64,000 bases of DNA from Prochilodus magdalenae (lineage: Eukaryota > Chordata > Actinopteri > Characiformes > Prochilodontidae), in contig JAMWET010001645.1 of assembly GCA_024036415.1 (NCBI GenBank), positions 1 to 64,000 on the forward strand, in the 5' to 3' direction. Positions 52,411 to 62,374 of the stretch are shown piece by piece. The translations under genes were made by a program, and so were the position numbers. A model generated the notes under the pieces. The model ran no database searches and had not been told where the DNA came from. It worked only from the letters and a program-made list of their open reading frames with translations. How positions within the stretch are numbered: the first letter of the stretch is position 1; every line of letters begins with the position of its first letter.

Positions 52411-52871
52411 TTTATTAGACCAGCAAAAGTTAATTCCATGGTCAAAGTTGGGAAAGTTATTATCTTCAACCATTTTTCATTCCTGTTGTTTGATTTCTTC
52501 TGAGTGCAACTATTTGTGCAAATATTCTTTTGAGGATGTGTGTGTATGTATTACATGGCGTGTTTAAACATGCACACTTAAAATAACTTGAATGTTGCTG
52601 GGTTTTTTTTGGGTGAATAGATTTCCTGCTCTGTTCATGACCAGCATATAAAGAGTTGTCCAATGTACTGGTGTTTTTAGTGTTTTAGTGTTTGTAAAGT
52701 CTTTTATAAAACTGAAAAAATATTTTAGGTGAAAAATGAAGAATACGTTTCATTAAACATATTTTGTTTTTCTATTTTGTTTGTGTTTGTTTAGCTCTTA
52801 AAGTGGTGGTGGACTTTCCTGAACAGTCTGACTGGGCTGGGGATCCAGCGGAAATGGAACTGTCTGCATAA
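41366..52871 (+). CDS. finTRIM-like RING E3 ligase with five C-terminal KEG/HERC2-like repeats
   Basis: 14 exons, about 710 residues: 41366-41953, 43450-43545, 43654-43887, 44957-45116, 45204-45338, 45618-45716, 47547-47666, 47782-47880, 48056-48175, 49055-49153, 49327-49428, 50482-50577, 50745-50852, 52795-52871. Every join keeps frame. The start is [11 protein letters not shown], the usual finTRIM start; an in-frame ATG 43 codons upstream is less likely. It has a C3HC4 RING (C14, C17, C29, H31, C34, C37, C52, C55), B-box1 (from C104), a complete B-box2 (C153, H156, C164, D167, C172, C175, H180, H183), and a coiled coil at about 197-360 in the standard 96- and 234-base TRIM exons. No B30.2 domain follows. 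Residues 361-710 are five repeats of the form VGDxVRVKxSVxTPKxxWG..SVG..VDFPE..W..SEMEL, like KEG repeats as I recall them. Likely a cytosolic antiviral-type ubiquitin ligase with an unknown ligand. Confidence 0.85.
42001..42190 (+). mobile_element. tRNA-derived SINE (copy 2) in TRIM intron 1
   Basis: The head has a B box (GGTTCAATTCC), then the body CCAATAAGAGTCCTTGGGCA and the tail AAGTCGCTCTGATTAAAAGCG. Same family as 11,846-12,051. Confidence 0.85.
46905..47160 (-). repeat. Inverted LINE-type 3' tail and flanking repeat in a TRIM intron
   Basis: AAGATAAGATAATCCTTTATTGATC at the left is the reverse complement of the tail at 4205-4245. What follows (GTTACAGCAGCACAGAGG...) is a common fish interspersed element by memory. 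The extent is approximate. Confidence 0.5.
49715..49755. repeat. (TAA)n microsatellite in an intron
   Basis: About 13 uninterrupted TAA units. Confidence 0.95.
50172..50181. promoter_or_regulatory. TCTCGCGAGA palindrome in a TRIM intron
   Basis: A perfect TCTCGCGAGA motif, known as a strong vertebrate promoter element bound at many TATA-less CpG promoters. It sits in a locally CpG-rich patch (50,050-50,190) between exons 11 and 12. No transcript start or ORF is evident, so its role is unknown. Confidence 0.4.
50281..50330. repeat. (AAAC)n microsatellite
   Basis: About 12 AAAC units in the same intron. Confidence 0.95.
51790..52225 (+). repeat. Interspersed repeat in the last TRIM intron, also in the paralogous intron
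   Basis: Words such as GAGTCCTGGATCAGCTG, GCGATACCGTGCAGGCC and ACATGTGTGTTT recur at 60,004-60,190 (inverted) and 60,600-60,780 (direct), in the last intron of the neighbouring receptor-type gene. Confidence 0.65.
52311..52408. repeat. (TA)n microsatellite
   Basis: A nearly pure TA tract of about 95 bases in the last TRIM intron. ORFs reading IYIYIY through it are artefacts. Confidence 0.97.
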
Positions 52872-53017
52872 GACATGAATACGGAAATTCTGGATTACAC
52901 AGCTCTCCATCTCTATTGTCAGTCGTCATATTTAATATAAGTAAAAGTGAATCTGTGCATTATCCCTAAGGTAAAATGAGCTTTCTGTCACTGTGCTGTC
53001 TTCAGTCAAATAATTTT

Positions 53018-53023
53018 ATTAAA
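53018..53023 (+). terminator. ATTAAA polyadenylation signal of the TRIM gene
   Basis: Lies about 150 bases after the stop codon. It is preserved at the matching place in the paralogous receptor-type gene (61,447-61,452). Confidence 0.55.
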
Positions 53024-53539
53024 ACAGCAACAGCACAAATTACCAACTGATCTTATTCATAAGACTGTTTAATAATATTAAGCCATTTCATGTACATTCT
53101 TATTTATATATGAATCAAAGACCACCAATCCCAGACCTGACATGCCTTTGATGTAAAGCCTTTCTTGGGAAATGAAGATGTCTTGTTTAGCCAGTATATT
53201 TAATATTTTTCATTACAGAAATATATACAGTTATATATTAATATTAATTGTGCTGAGTGATTGTAAAAGTATCTTACTCTAATGTTTAAAACAAGAAGCT
53301 GTTCAGCAGATTTATATTTACTTTATGATTTTGTTTGAACTATATTGCTATAGAGCAAAATAATACAGGCTACATACAATCTGTGTTTATTGTTGTAAAG
53401 AACCTCAAAGACTAAGACATCACTGTGTTTATGTCTGCTGTCAGTTCAGTGGGTGAGCATGGGGGGTGGGCTCTTTGGAACAATGAGTGATTCTAAAATA
53501 AATACATTGCTGAGTTGCAGACAACAATTATTATATGCA

Positions 53540-54410
53540 CTCACTGAGCACTTTATTAGGGACAGCTGTGCACCTACTCATTCATGCAGTTGCCTAATCT
53601 GTCAATTAGGGAAGCAGGGCTGTGCATAAAATCATGCAGATACATAAGGCAGCTTCATGTAATGCTTATGTCATCCATCAGAATGGAGGAAATGTGAGTT
53701 CACTCAAAATAGAGCAATAAAGAAAACTCATCCAGTGATCGACAGTCCTGCTGACTCTGTTGATAAGAATGGAGTTGACAGAAAAGCCCTGTAAACTCAA
53801 GTAACCACACTGTTATAATCATGAGCAGAACATCATCTCAGAATGCACAACACATTGATCCTTGAGGTGAATGGGCTACAACAGCAGAAGACCATGTCAA
53901 GTGTTACTTCTGCCATCCAAGAACAGAAAGACTGCGGTGGGCACAGGCTCGGCAAAACTGGTCCCAGAATTCTGGAAAAACGTAGCCCTGTGGAATCCCA
54001 ATTTCTGCTGAGGCACACAGATGATAGTGTCAGAATTTGGTCCCAACAGCATGAATCCATTGACCCAGCCCACGTTGTGTGAACAGTTCAGGCAGGTGGA
54101 GGTGGTGCAAGAGTGAATGTTTTCTGGGCACAATTTGGGCCAGTTGATACCGGTCAATCCATGCTCAAGTGCTATGGCCTGTTTAATTATTGATAGATGA
54201 CCATGTGTGTCCATACATGACTACAGTAAGGATCCTTTTATGGCTAAAGTTAAAGCAGAGGTCACCCCGACCTGGCTTTATGATGGGCTTTATGTGGGCT
54301 TCATAGTCACCGGACATGAATCTAGTAGAACACCTTTGGGTTGTCTCAAAGGAATGTGTCCAGGAGTGTGGACTCGAGTCAGATCTGAGTTATAAATTTG
54401 GCAATGACTG
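53540..54410 (+). pseudogene. Decayed Tc1-like transposon (family A)
   Basis: It begins CACTCACTGAGCACTTTATTAG, resembling the terminal repeat of a very common fish Tc1 family. A plus reading contains ESQFLLRHTDDSVRIWSQQ and HESIDP in transposase order, with the first catalytic Asp replaced. Truncation and frameshifts make it inactive. A shorter piece lies at 62,905-62,970. Confidence 0.75.
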
Positions 54411-54951
54411 TGACTTTAATATTAATAAACACCAATTCTGACTTGGAATAGAAACCTTTGAATTAGAAAGACTTGAAACCTTAAGTGAAAGAGAAATGGA
54501 GAGACTAACTGCACTCTGCACTTACAGTCTGTTCGTTTTTTTGCTTTAAAGTTGGTGCACAGCAATGCTGTCAAATGTCTGTTACTTGGCTCATTTTATG
54601 TCAGTAAACAGGCAAAGCATTAGAATTTAACTTTGTCTTCATAAACATTGAAGAAACCTTCCAGGCGAACTGACCATTCTCCTCATAGAAGCAACACAAG
54701 AGAAACTATTTGACTGATTTTACAGCTTCTGCAGTAAAACCACCTGTATCACGCACCAGGAAGCTGAAGTTGACTTTTAACTGCTGTGTCATTTAAGATG
54801 GAGCAGAATTTTTTTTAAAATAAGAAGCCACCTTCAGCTTTGACTTTCAGCATCAATTTGTTGTGTGGGAGAAATAGGTGGCCCAGACAGGTGGAACAAT
54901 AGGAAGAGAGAACAACAGGGAGCTTCCTGTCCAGTGTTCTCTCTACATAAA
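54411..54951. other. Upstream region of the receptor-type gene, duplicated at 62,970-63,300
   Basis: Blocks GCATTAGAATTTAACTTTG, AAGAAACCTTC and TCATTTAAGATGGAGCA recur in order before the third gene's first exon, so this is part of the tandem duplication. No coding exon was seen. Confidence 0.6.
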
Positions 54952-55160
54952 CATTTACATAATTTAGCTGACACTCTTATAAAGAGCAACTTACAAGCTT
55001 AATCATATTACAGGTGGGCCAATGTAGTGTTAGGAGTCCTGCCCAGGTGTAGATTGGTGAAGCATGGCATAGTCACCAGACCAGGATTCAAACCCCAGTC
55101 TCCCACATGGCTTGGTACCTCAGTGACAAGCGGTGTTATCCATTGCGCCACACCAACCAC
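54952..55160 (-). mobile_element. tRNA-derived SINE (copy 3), near full length
   Basis: On the minus strand it has an A-box head (TTGGTGTGGCGCAATGG), B box (GGTTTGAATCC), body and tail TAAGTTGCTCTTTATAAGAG. It lies about 130 bases before the receptor-type start codon and is missing from the paralogous upstream region at 63.25-63.34 kb. Confidence 0.88.
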
Positions 55161-55288
55161 CAACCACAATAATACACTTTGCTGTCACTAGCTTAACAGG
55201 ATGTGCGTGTTCAAGGGAAGAGCAAAAATCATTCAGTCCTCTCTGAATACAGTTTGTCCAGTAGTGTCCTGTAGGCTGAACATTCAAT

Positions 55289-58200
55289 ATGGCTACATCT
55301 AGAGATCCCAGAATGGAGAAGAGTGAGAGTATTTATGCAAATTCTGAAATGTTTAGAGACAACAGCTCTGATGGAAGTCATGGCGTGTATGAAGATATTT
55401 ATGCATACAAAAACAACCGTGGGGCCAAAACCAGCGAAGAACCTGAGAAGTCAGGTACAGTATGGGCACACACAGACACACAGATATATAGACACCTGCC
55501 CCTTCATGTTTCTATTTTTCCACCAGAATCATTATTTTTTTAAATGGCTATGCTAGTGTACAACAACTCATGGAGCAACATTGTTGTTAAATGGTTGGAT
55601 TATAAGCAGCTGCGTTTTTTGGTGGAACCTGAACTCATCCCTGCTCCTAGAGACTGTTTTTTTTCTTGGACATCTCTTTGGATGCTTTAAAAATGGGTTC
55701 TTTAGCAAACAAAATGGCTCTATATAGAATCATGAACATGTAAAGAACCATTTGAATGGCTAAAGTGGTCTTTTCATTATTTATGGTTTCTATGTAGCAC
55801 CATAAGGGTTTTGCTATTGTCATTTATACAAGCATAAGATTATATAATTCACAAAGAACAATGGACATCTGGAAGCTCCTAAAGTCCATCTGCACCCAAA
55901 AATGAATGTGAGCTCCTCTTGGATGCCTGATGTTTGTATAGACAGACTTTTGTGTCAAATGTGTTCTAATAGTGCAAAGGTCCACTGAAAACAGTTTTCT
56001 CAGTAAATCTGAAAGCAGCTATTCGTCACGAATAACCTTGATTCTGTCACGGTCCAAAGTACTAGATAGATAGATAGATAGATAGATACTTTATTGATCC
56101 CGAAGGAAATTTAGCAGCCAGTAGCGGTTTCACAAAAAGAGAACAGCACAGATACAAATACAAATACAGAAATAAAAATAAAACAGTGTTGTGCAGTATG
56201 AACAACCTAAAAAGGGTCGGTCGGTACCGGCAGCAGTATTACTAACTGTTAAGCTATAAGCTATAGAACTATACATAGTGCGGGTCACTATCGATGGATA
56301 TGTAAATATAAATATATAAATATATCTCACTTAGTAAGGAGGCAAGAAATATATACTAAGATCTTGACGTGGCATCAGGACATGCCTGCACTAATTTAAC
56401 TTGTTTGAGATGTTTTCCCTGTGCAGTGAGCTGTAACCTAAAACAGATACATGACATTGGTATTTAAAAGCATGACACAGTCAAAATCATATTCCACATA
56501 TCTCTATCTAGGGTAGTGGGGGGATTTACATAATCATGCATGGTGAGTTTTAAGCTTTAGAGAAGTTCCTAGCCATTTGTGCAATAATACATAAACATAT
56601 TTAACAAATTATTGACAAATTCTTTATACTTGAAGTCATGACTAATTTCAGTATTTAACACTGTAGGAAGCAAATTCTACAAAGTGATGACACTCTGTCT
56701 GGGCATTTTGAGCGTACTCCTGCTGGCTGCTCTCACAGGGCTGTGCCTCAAGTTAACTGCAGAAAGAGACCAGTTACAGACCAAATACACCCACCTCACA
56801 GCAGAAAGCGACCAGCTACAAAAGGAGAAAAACGAACTTAAGAAGAAAGTCACTTATTGTGGTGAGTAAATACCAGTGCTCAGAGTGACCAATGAGATCC
56901 TCTAAAATGTGCACACACAGCAAACTGTCCTTTACCAGTTACAGGTACCAGTCACACTATCAAGCTCCACACTGTACAATATAATCCTTAAATATACGTT
57001 AGATGTTAAATGTAAATGTATGCTACTGCAGCACAAGGGTGTCCCGTAGGTTTCATTTACTGAGTTACTATTATTAAGTCAGTGTTTTTGTCCCCCATCC
57101 CCTCTTTTTAAACGCCACTACATTATGAGATATCTATCCCTCCTTTTTCCCTCCTGTCCAAATGAAAAAAGTGCAAACCGAGAGCACCAATCAGGGTACA
57201 GTGTTGTTTTATACTGTTGGACAGAGTTTGGTTCTAGCTAATGGAAACTGTTCTCCTTCAGTGTTTTGTTCTATGATAATTTAAATAGACATCAGACTCA
57301 GACTGATTAATGACCTTCTATTAAAGAATGGGGGACCAAAAAACACAAAGTCTCTTCACCTAAAATGAGTTAATTAAGAATCTTGCTCCAGAAGTTTTAA
57401 TAGGCTGAGCTATAATAAATCATGCTGCTTTAACTCTCCATACCTAAGTACATTTAAAGGTAAATACGTAAGTACTTTTACTCCAGTAGAGGTCTAAAGT
57501 GAAGAACTTGTACTTTAACTGAAGGAATATTTTACCTTGGGTATTTTTCTACTTTATGATTATGATTGTGTAGAAAGCTATTTCACATTAGTTATCAGTT
57601 TTCATTGAAAACTGATTTTCTCAGCAAATCTGAAACCCCGCCCCCCCAAAAAAACTAAATTATTTGTGAGCCATCACACAGTAGCTTGGCTTTGTATGGC
57701 AGCAATGAACCTCGTATCATGGTCCAATATACTGAAATACATGAGAGGATTAAAACATGGTGATGGGAACTTGCTAGCTACTGAACATGTCTGCATTGAT
57801 GTAGCTTACCTGTTTGGACTGTTAAACCTAACTGACCAACCCTAACTATTAATCAAGATATTAGAAATTATTATTATTATAATAATTATTCTAAAACTGG
57901 TACAGCAGTCAAAGTAAATGAAAGAGCCTATAAATGACGATGCTAATGAAGTATATGTGGAAAAGAGAGATATACATACAAGTATTTATTTATCTATGTA
58001 TACGTATCTGTATTCATAGATCAAATAACCAATATGGATGTTGGTTATTAAAAGACAGGAGAGCCACAAAAACAACTGAAAGGGCCAAAATGAAGGTATT
58101 TTTGAGAAGTTTAAGCACGGGAAAATTCTCAGTTCATGTCACTTCTGTCCATCAGTGCTGATTGGCTCTCGTTTTGCTAAGCAGGTGCTTGGAGGTGGAT

Positions 58201-60982
58201 TCCTACTCCTCCCACCTGTCATTGTTTTAGATGATGGTAAATAGACAATCTCTTGAAATGTTATTTAGGGAGAATGGCAATTTGGAAAATGGAAAATTAG
58301 CAGGTGAGAATTCAGAAATCTTAAAAATTCAAATTTTAAATTTTAAATTCTACTGTAATAGAACATAAATTCTACTGTACTAACATGCTATCATTTAAAT
58401 CAGAGAAACTAACTCTTTGTATTTGTATGTAGAGCTGTTTTCACAGTACTTCTACTGCTGTTACAGAATGTTTCAGGATTGGAGACTGGGTCAGGGTAAA
58501 AGCCTCTGTTCACACTCCAAAACACCTGTGGGCACCTACCTCTAACAGCAGTGTTGGAGTGGTTACAGGCAAGAGCATTTTGTAGTCTAATTAATTACAG
58601 TGTAGTAACTAATTAATTACAGTGTAATGCAACTGTAACTCATTTTTTTCAATTATATCAAATTTCCCGTTGGCACACACTGATAAAAATCCTCCTCTCT
58701 CTCTGCAGCTATCATAGATGAAAAAATGCTTGTAGATTTTCCTGAGCATAAATCGTGGATTACTGTCCCTTCTAAAATAGAACTGGCTCCCAAAGGTAAG
58801 TATAGCTATTATGGTGATACCAGGCATTAATCTTTTTAAAAAAGATAAAAAAAATGAAATGAAATGGAAATATGTAGACTACATGTAAATCACTGAGTTT
58901 GTAATAGTACACAGACATGAGGTCACCATATCCTATCTCAAGCATCAGTCAGAGGGTGTAAAATCACTGGGTTGGGCAGCAATAGACCTGATCTTTGGAG
59001 TAATGGGAAACCATCCAATGGTGTTGGTTATTCTAATACTAATGCTCTTGGTTGCTCTTGAGAAGACAAAATTTCATTTCCATAATTACGATACTCTGAT
59101 ATTTGTTTGCTCAGTACATCAACAGAACTCAGAACTCAATGCTCCTGTAATTATGTTACAGACTGTTTCAGGGTTGGAGATCGAGTCAGAGTGAAAGCCT
59201 CTGTTAAAACACCAAAGTACAAGTGGGGACGTATCTCTTACAATGGTGTTGGTGTGGTGACAGGCAAGAACATTCACATTTATTTACAGTATTGGAATGT
59301 AATGTCATCGTGACTCACAGTTTGTCATGTACACAAAATTTCCTGTTGGTACACACTGATCAAAAACTTCCTCTTTCTGCAGCTATTGATGGTGAAAAAA
59401 TGACTGTAGACTTTCCTGAGCATAAATCTTGGAAGGCTGCAGTTTCTGAAATGGAACTGGCTCCCAGTGCTGACTCAGGTAAGACGGACCGTTATGGTAG
59501 CACCATAATCATGAAATGTATTGATTATAGGATAAATAAATAAAGTCTGGAAAAAAGGAGGAAAAAAATATTAAAGATTAAATTCTAGCCACATTAAGAA
59601 CAGTGGGTAGTTTGTGCGATAGTGCACTTAGCGCTTATCCCAATGAATACGATTTCTTTCTTTTCCAGAATTCTGTAAGTTCAAGCCTGGAGACAGAGTC
59701 CGAGTGAAAGCCTCAGTTAAGACTCCAAAATACAACTGGGAATCCGTCAGCCATAAAAGTGTGGGCACGATCAAAGGCAAGTCTGTTTTGTATCAGCATG
59801 GTTTGTTGTTTTCCACCATGAGAGATGGCATGAATCTGTAATGGCACCCTATGACAACATGCTAAGCTTTGTTTAAATTGTTTTTGGTAGTCGTGAAAAA
59901 AATAAGTTGTGTTTGTGTAGTGGTACATGTCTGATGTGTCTTTCCTACTATGTTAATGTCGTGACCAAATATGGATAATTATGGAATGAGAATTTTAGCA
60001 GTGTTGATTGTTTATTCATATAACCCCCTCCTGGGCCTGCACGGTACTGCACATGGCTAGGCCTTTCTTTTCTGGCTCCTCCCTTGCTCCTCCTGCTCCA
60101 CCCATTCAAAACACATTCAGCTGATCCAGGACTCATTAAGACACCCACATATACCCCTTTGGTTTCCATGTGTGATGAGGCAGATTGCAAATACTGACCG
60201 AGTTTATTAGGCGAAGTCCATAAAATCAGTTAAAACAGGCGGGGCTCTAAACACAGGCAGGCAGCATCAGAGACAAATCCATACTAGCAGAAACCAATGA
60301 ACACAGAGACTTTGCAAATAGGCAAAAAATAAATAAATAAAAAAAAAATAAAAACTTTTATTTTTTGCCCTCAAAAGCACTTTTATAAATGGGTATATAT
60401 AACAGTTTCGTAAATGACTTTAAAACACTAAAACCACCAACACATTATTTTTTATACACTGGACCTAAACAGACCATAACTAGGAAATAATTTAAAATAT
60501 TGCAATCAATAATCATACATGCAGGAAAACATACATTTAATTTATTTTAGGTGTGTAAGTTTAGATACACCATGTATGCACATACACCATTTATATAGAC
60601 ATATGTGAAGCAAATAAGGAGCTGGAAAATAGCCACGTGCAGTACCGTACAGGCCCAGGAGGGGGTGGTATGTGACACCATGTGTGTTTCGTGTTGATTC
60701 AGTTGAGGTCTGAGCCCTTCTGTCTCCTGGTTTTCGGAATATGAATCTGCTCATGGTGTTGCCTGCCTGTGTGTTTAGCCCCGCTACACATGTGTCCTGC
60801 TCCTACTCTTACATTGCTAAGTCCCTATTGCTGTGTTAATGTGCTGATGTATAATACTAAGGCTGGACTTCAACATGTTTTTCTCCATGGAACAAAAACA
60901 AAAAGCAACATCTGCCCTATATTCCACCACCAACCAAATTATCCATACACGACAAAAGTTTAATAAAGATAAACTTGTGATG

Positions 60983-61074
<92 letters not shown>

Positions 61075-61309
61075 TATTTTGAATTATTATACAGTTATGC
61101 TGTTTATGTCCAGTGCATAAAAAGTAATGTGTTGGTGTTTTTAATGTTTTAATATCATTTATGAAACTGTGTTTTTGAGGGCAAAAAAAGATGATGTTTT
61201 ATTAAACAGATTTTTTGTTTGTTTTTGTTTAGCTCTTAAACTGGTGGTGGACTTTCCAGAAAAGTCTGACTGGGCTGGGGATCCAGCGGAAATGGAACTG
61301 TCTGCATAA
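55289..61309 (+). CDS. Type II membrane receptor-like protein with three extracellular KEG/HERC2-like repeats
   Basis: 8 exons, about 310 residues: 55289-55454, 56667-56861, 58467-58568, 58709-58795, 59162-59263, 59383-59478, 59669-59776, 61233-61309. All internal boundaries are phase 1 and the total is an exact number of codons. Exon 1 encodes a cytoplasmic tail (MATSRDPRMEKSESIYANSE.., VYEDIYAYK) like fish CD209/NK-lectin receptors. Exon 2 encodes a hydrophobic helix (about residues 63-83, MTLCLGILSVLLLAALTGLC) and a heptad-like stalk (LTAERDQLQ.., ESDQLQKEKNELKKK). A C-type lectin domain would normally follow, but none is visible before 58,467. Instead three repeats follow, e.g. [20 protein letters not shown] with VDFPEHKSW, ending SEMEL/AEMELSA. 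Repeat 1 has an N-S-S sequon. Introns after exons 3, 5 and 7 use GC donors. The alternative is two separate genes or a decayed lectin gene, but frame and phase argue for one mRNA. Confidence 0.72.
56061..56345 (-). repeat. (GATA)n with LINE-type 3' tail, intron 1 of the receptor-type gene
   Basis: A GATA run (56,063-56,088) abuts ACTTTATTGATCCCGAAGG, the inverted form of the retroposon tail seen at 4.2 kb. Repeat-derived sequence continues to about 56,345. Confidence 0.65.
60004..60780. repeat. Inverted repeat pair in the last intron of the receptor-type gene
   Basis: A left arm at about 60,020-60,090 (inverted) and a right arm at about 60,615-60,680 (direct) share GTGCAGTACCGT.CAGGCCC and AGGAGGGGG. 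They come from the same repeat as 51,790-52,225. Confidence 0.6.
60983..61074. repeat. (CTAT)n microsatellite
   Basis: About 23 uninterrupted CTAT units in the last intron of the receptor-type gene. Confidence 0.97.
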
Positions 61310-61446
61310 GACATGAATACGGAAATTCTGGATTACACAGCAGATCTCTGGAATCTACTGTCACATTCATTATAAGTTCAAGTGAATCTGTGTATTAGTG
61401 CTTAGCTTTCTGCCATGTGCTGTTTGTGCCTCAGTCAAACAATATA

Positions 61447-61452
61447 ATTAAA
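61447..61452 (+). terminator. ATTAAA polyadenylation signal of the receptor-type gene
   Basis: About 140 bases after the stop, in the UTR duplicated from the TRIM gene. Confidence 0.5.
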
Positions 61453-61549
61453 ACCATCAAGTCTAGCTACTGCACAAATCATCCACTGATCTTATTCATA
61501 ACACTGTTCAATATATTCAGCCATTTCATGTCCTTCACATTTATAAGAC

Positions 61550-61739
61550 CATTTACATTTAGCTGACGCTCCTATTCAGAGCGACTTACAAGGTTAATCA
61601 TATTACAGGTAGGCCAATGTAGAGGTAGGATTCTTTCCCAAGGACTCTGTAGCACAGCGTAGTCACTAAGACCAGAAACAGAACCCCAATGACAAACTCA
61701 ATGACAAGTGGTGTTATCTGTCGCTCCACACCAACCACT
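61550..61739 (-). mobile_element. tRNA-derived SINE (copy 4)
   Basis: On the minus strand the tail (GTAAGTCGCTCTGAATAGGAG) and the head end (GGTTGGTGTGGAGCGACAG) are recognisable. The B box is degraded. It lies just past the receptor-type gene. Confidence 0.8.
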
Positions 61740-62374
61740 AGCCCAAGACTGCCAACCCCAGACCACCAATCAGCTACAAGCTTCAAGGAGTGAAAAGTTA
61801 GACAGATTAAACTTGAGGCTAGCAGAGCTAAAAGCAAGACCAGATTTATTATGAGGCTAAGGTCAATAAACTTCAGTAGCAAATCCAGGGCAAACATACC
61901 AACATGGGAAGAGACAGAACCAAAAACCAAAACACAAGCCAGGGTTACAAACCAAGCCAACAATACAGCAACCAAGCTGAAAGAGAAAACCTAGAGACAA
62001 AAAAACCCACAATAACAGACCAAAACTGAAACTTGCAGACAAAGAATGACAAAGAGAAACGCTTAAAAGGCAGAGAAACATTTTAAAATGATGCAGTTCA
62101 GAATCGTTTATCCCCTTTTTTAACAACTCAAATAAGACCTGACATGCCCTGGATGTCCCTGCCCCACCACGTGCCCTTCCCCTGCCCGTGCTCCGTTTGT
62201 ATCTGCTTGAGTCTTAATGATAGTTTTTTTATCACGTTGGCTCTTATCATCATTAAAAGAATTATCACACCCAGAAGGATGTGTCTTATTCCAATGCTAC
62301 TCAAAGGAAGCTGAAGGTTACCATAAACAATAAGTGATAATGAATTTAGACTGGTATGGGTAATATTTATTGAG
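61740..62374. other. Repeat-like intergenic DNA
   Basis: A-rich, CAA-rich sequence at 61,790-62,060 resembles 46,340-46,560 in style and is probably an interspersed repeat. No gene was recognised; the 125-residue minus ORF has no family signature. Confidence 0.4.

Larger units (their letters stand above)
45204..52871 (+). repeat. Five coding repeats, each encoded by an alpha plus beta exon pair
   Basis: Alpha exons (135, 120, 120, 102 and 108 bases) encode the GDxVRVKxSVxTPKxxWG..SVG half. Beta exons (99, 99, 99, 96 and 77 bases) encode the TVDFPExxxWKG..SEMEL half. All boundaries are phase 1, so a pair can be added or lost without a frameshift. The repeats diverge moderately. The fifth beta exon is shorter and ends the protein ([20 protein letters not shown]). 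Confidence 0.9.
58441..61460 (+). repeat. Segmental duplicate of the TRIM gene 3' half (49.3-53.0 kb)
   Basis: Exons, intron edges and 3' UTR match between the genes. Examples are GTAAGAC.GACC.CTATGG after the beta exons, AAAGGCAAGTCT donors, CTCTTAAA.TGGTGGTGGAC last exons, and GACATGAATACGGAAATTCTG just after both stop codons. The duplicate supplies the repeats of the receptor-type gene. Confidence 0.88.

Noticed and set aside
52108..52503. ORFs reading Ile-Tyr repeats
   Set aside because: Reads through the (TA)n tract.
56862..58466. Hidden C-type lectin domain exons in the receptor-type gene
   Set aside because: Searched by eye for the W-x-x-S-R-x-x-C and W-I-G-L type motifs on the plus strand; none was found.
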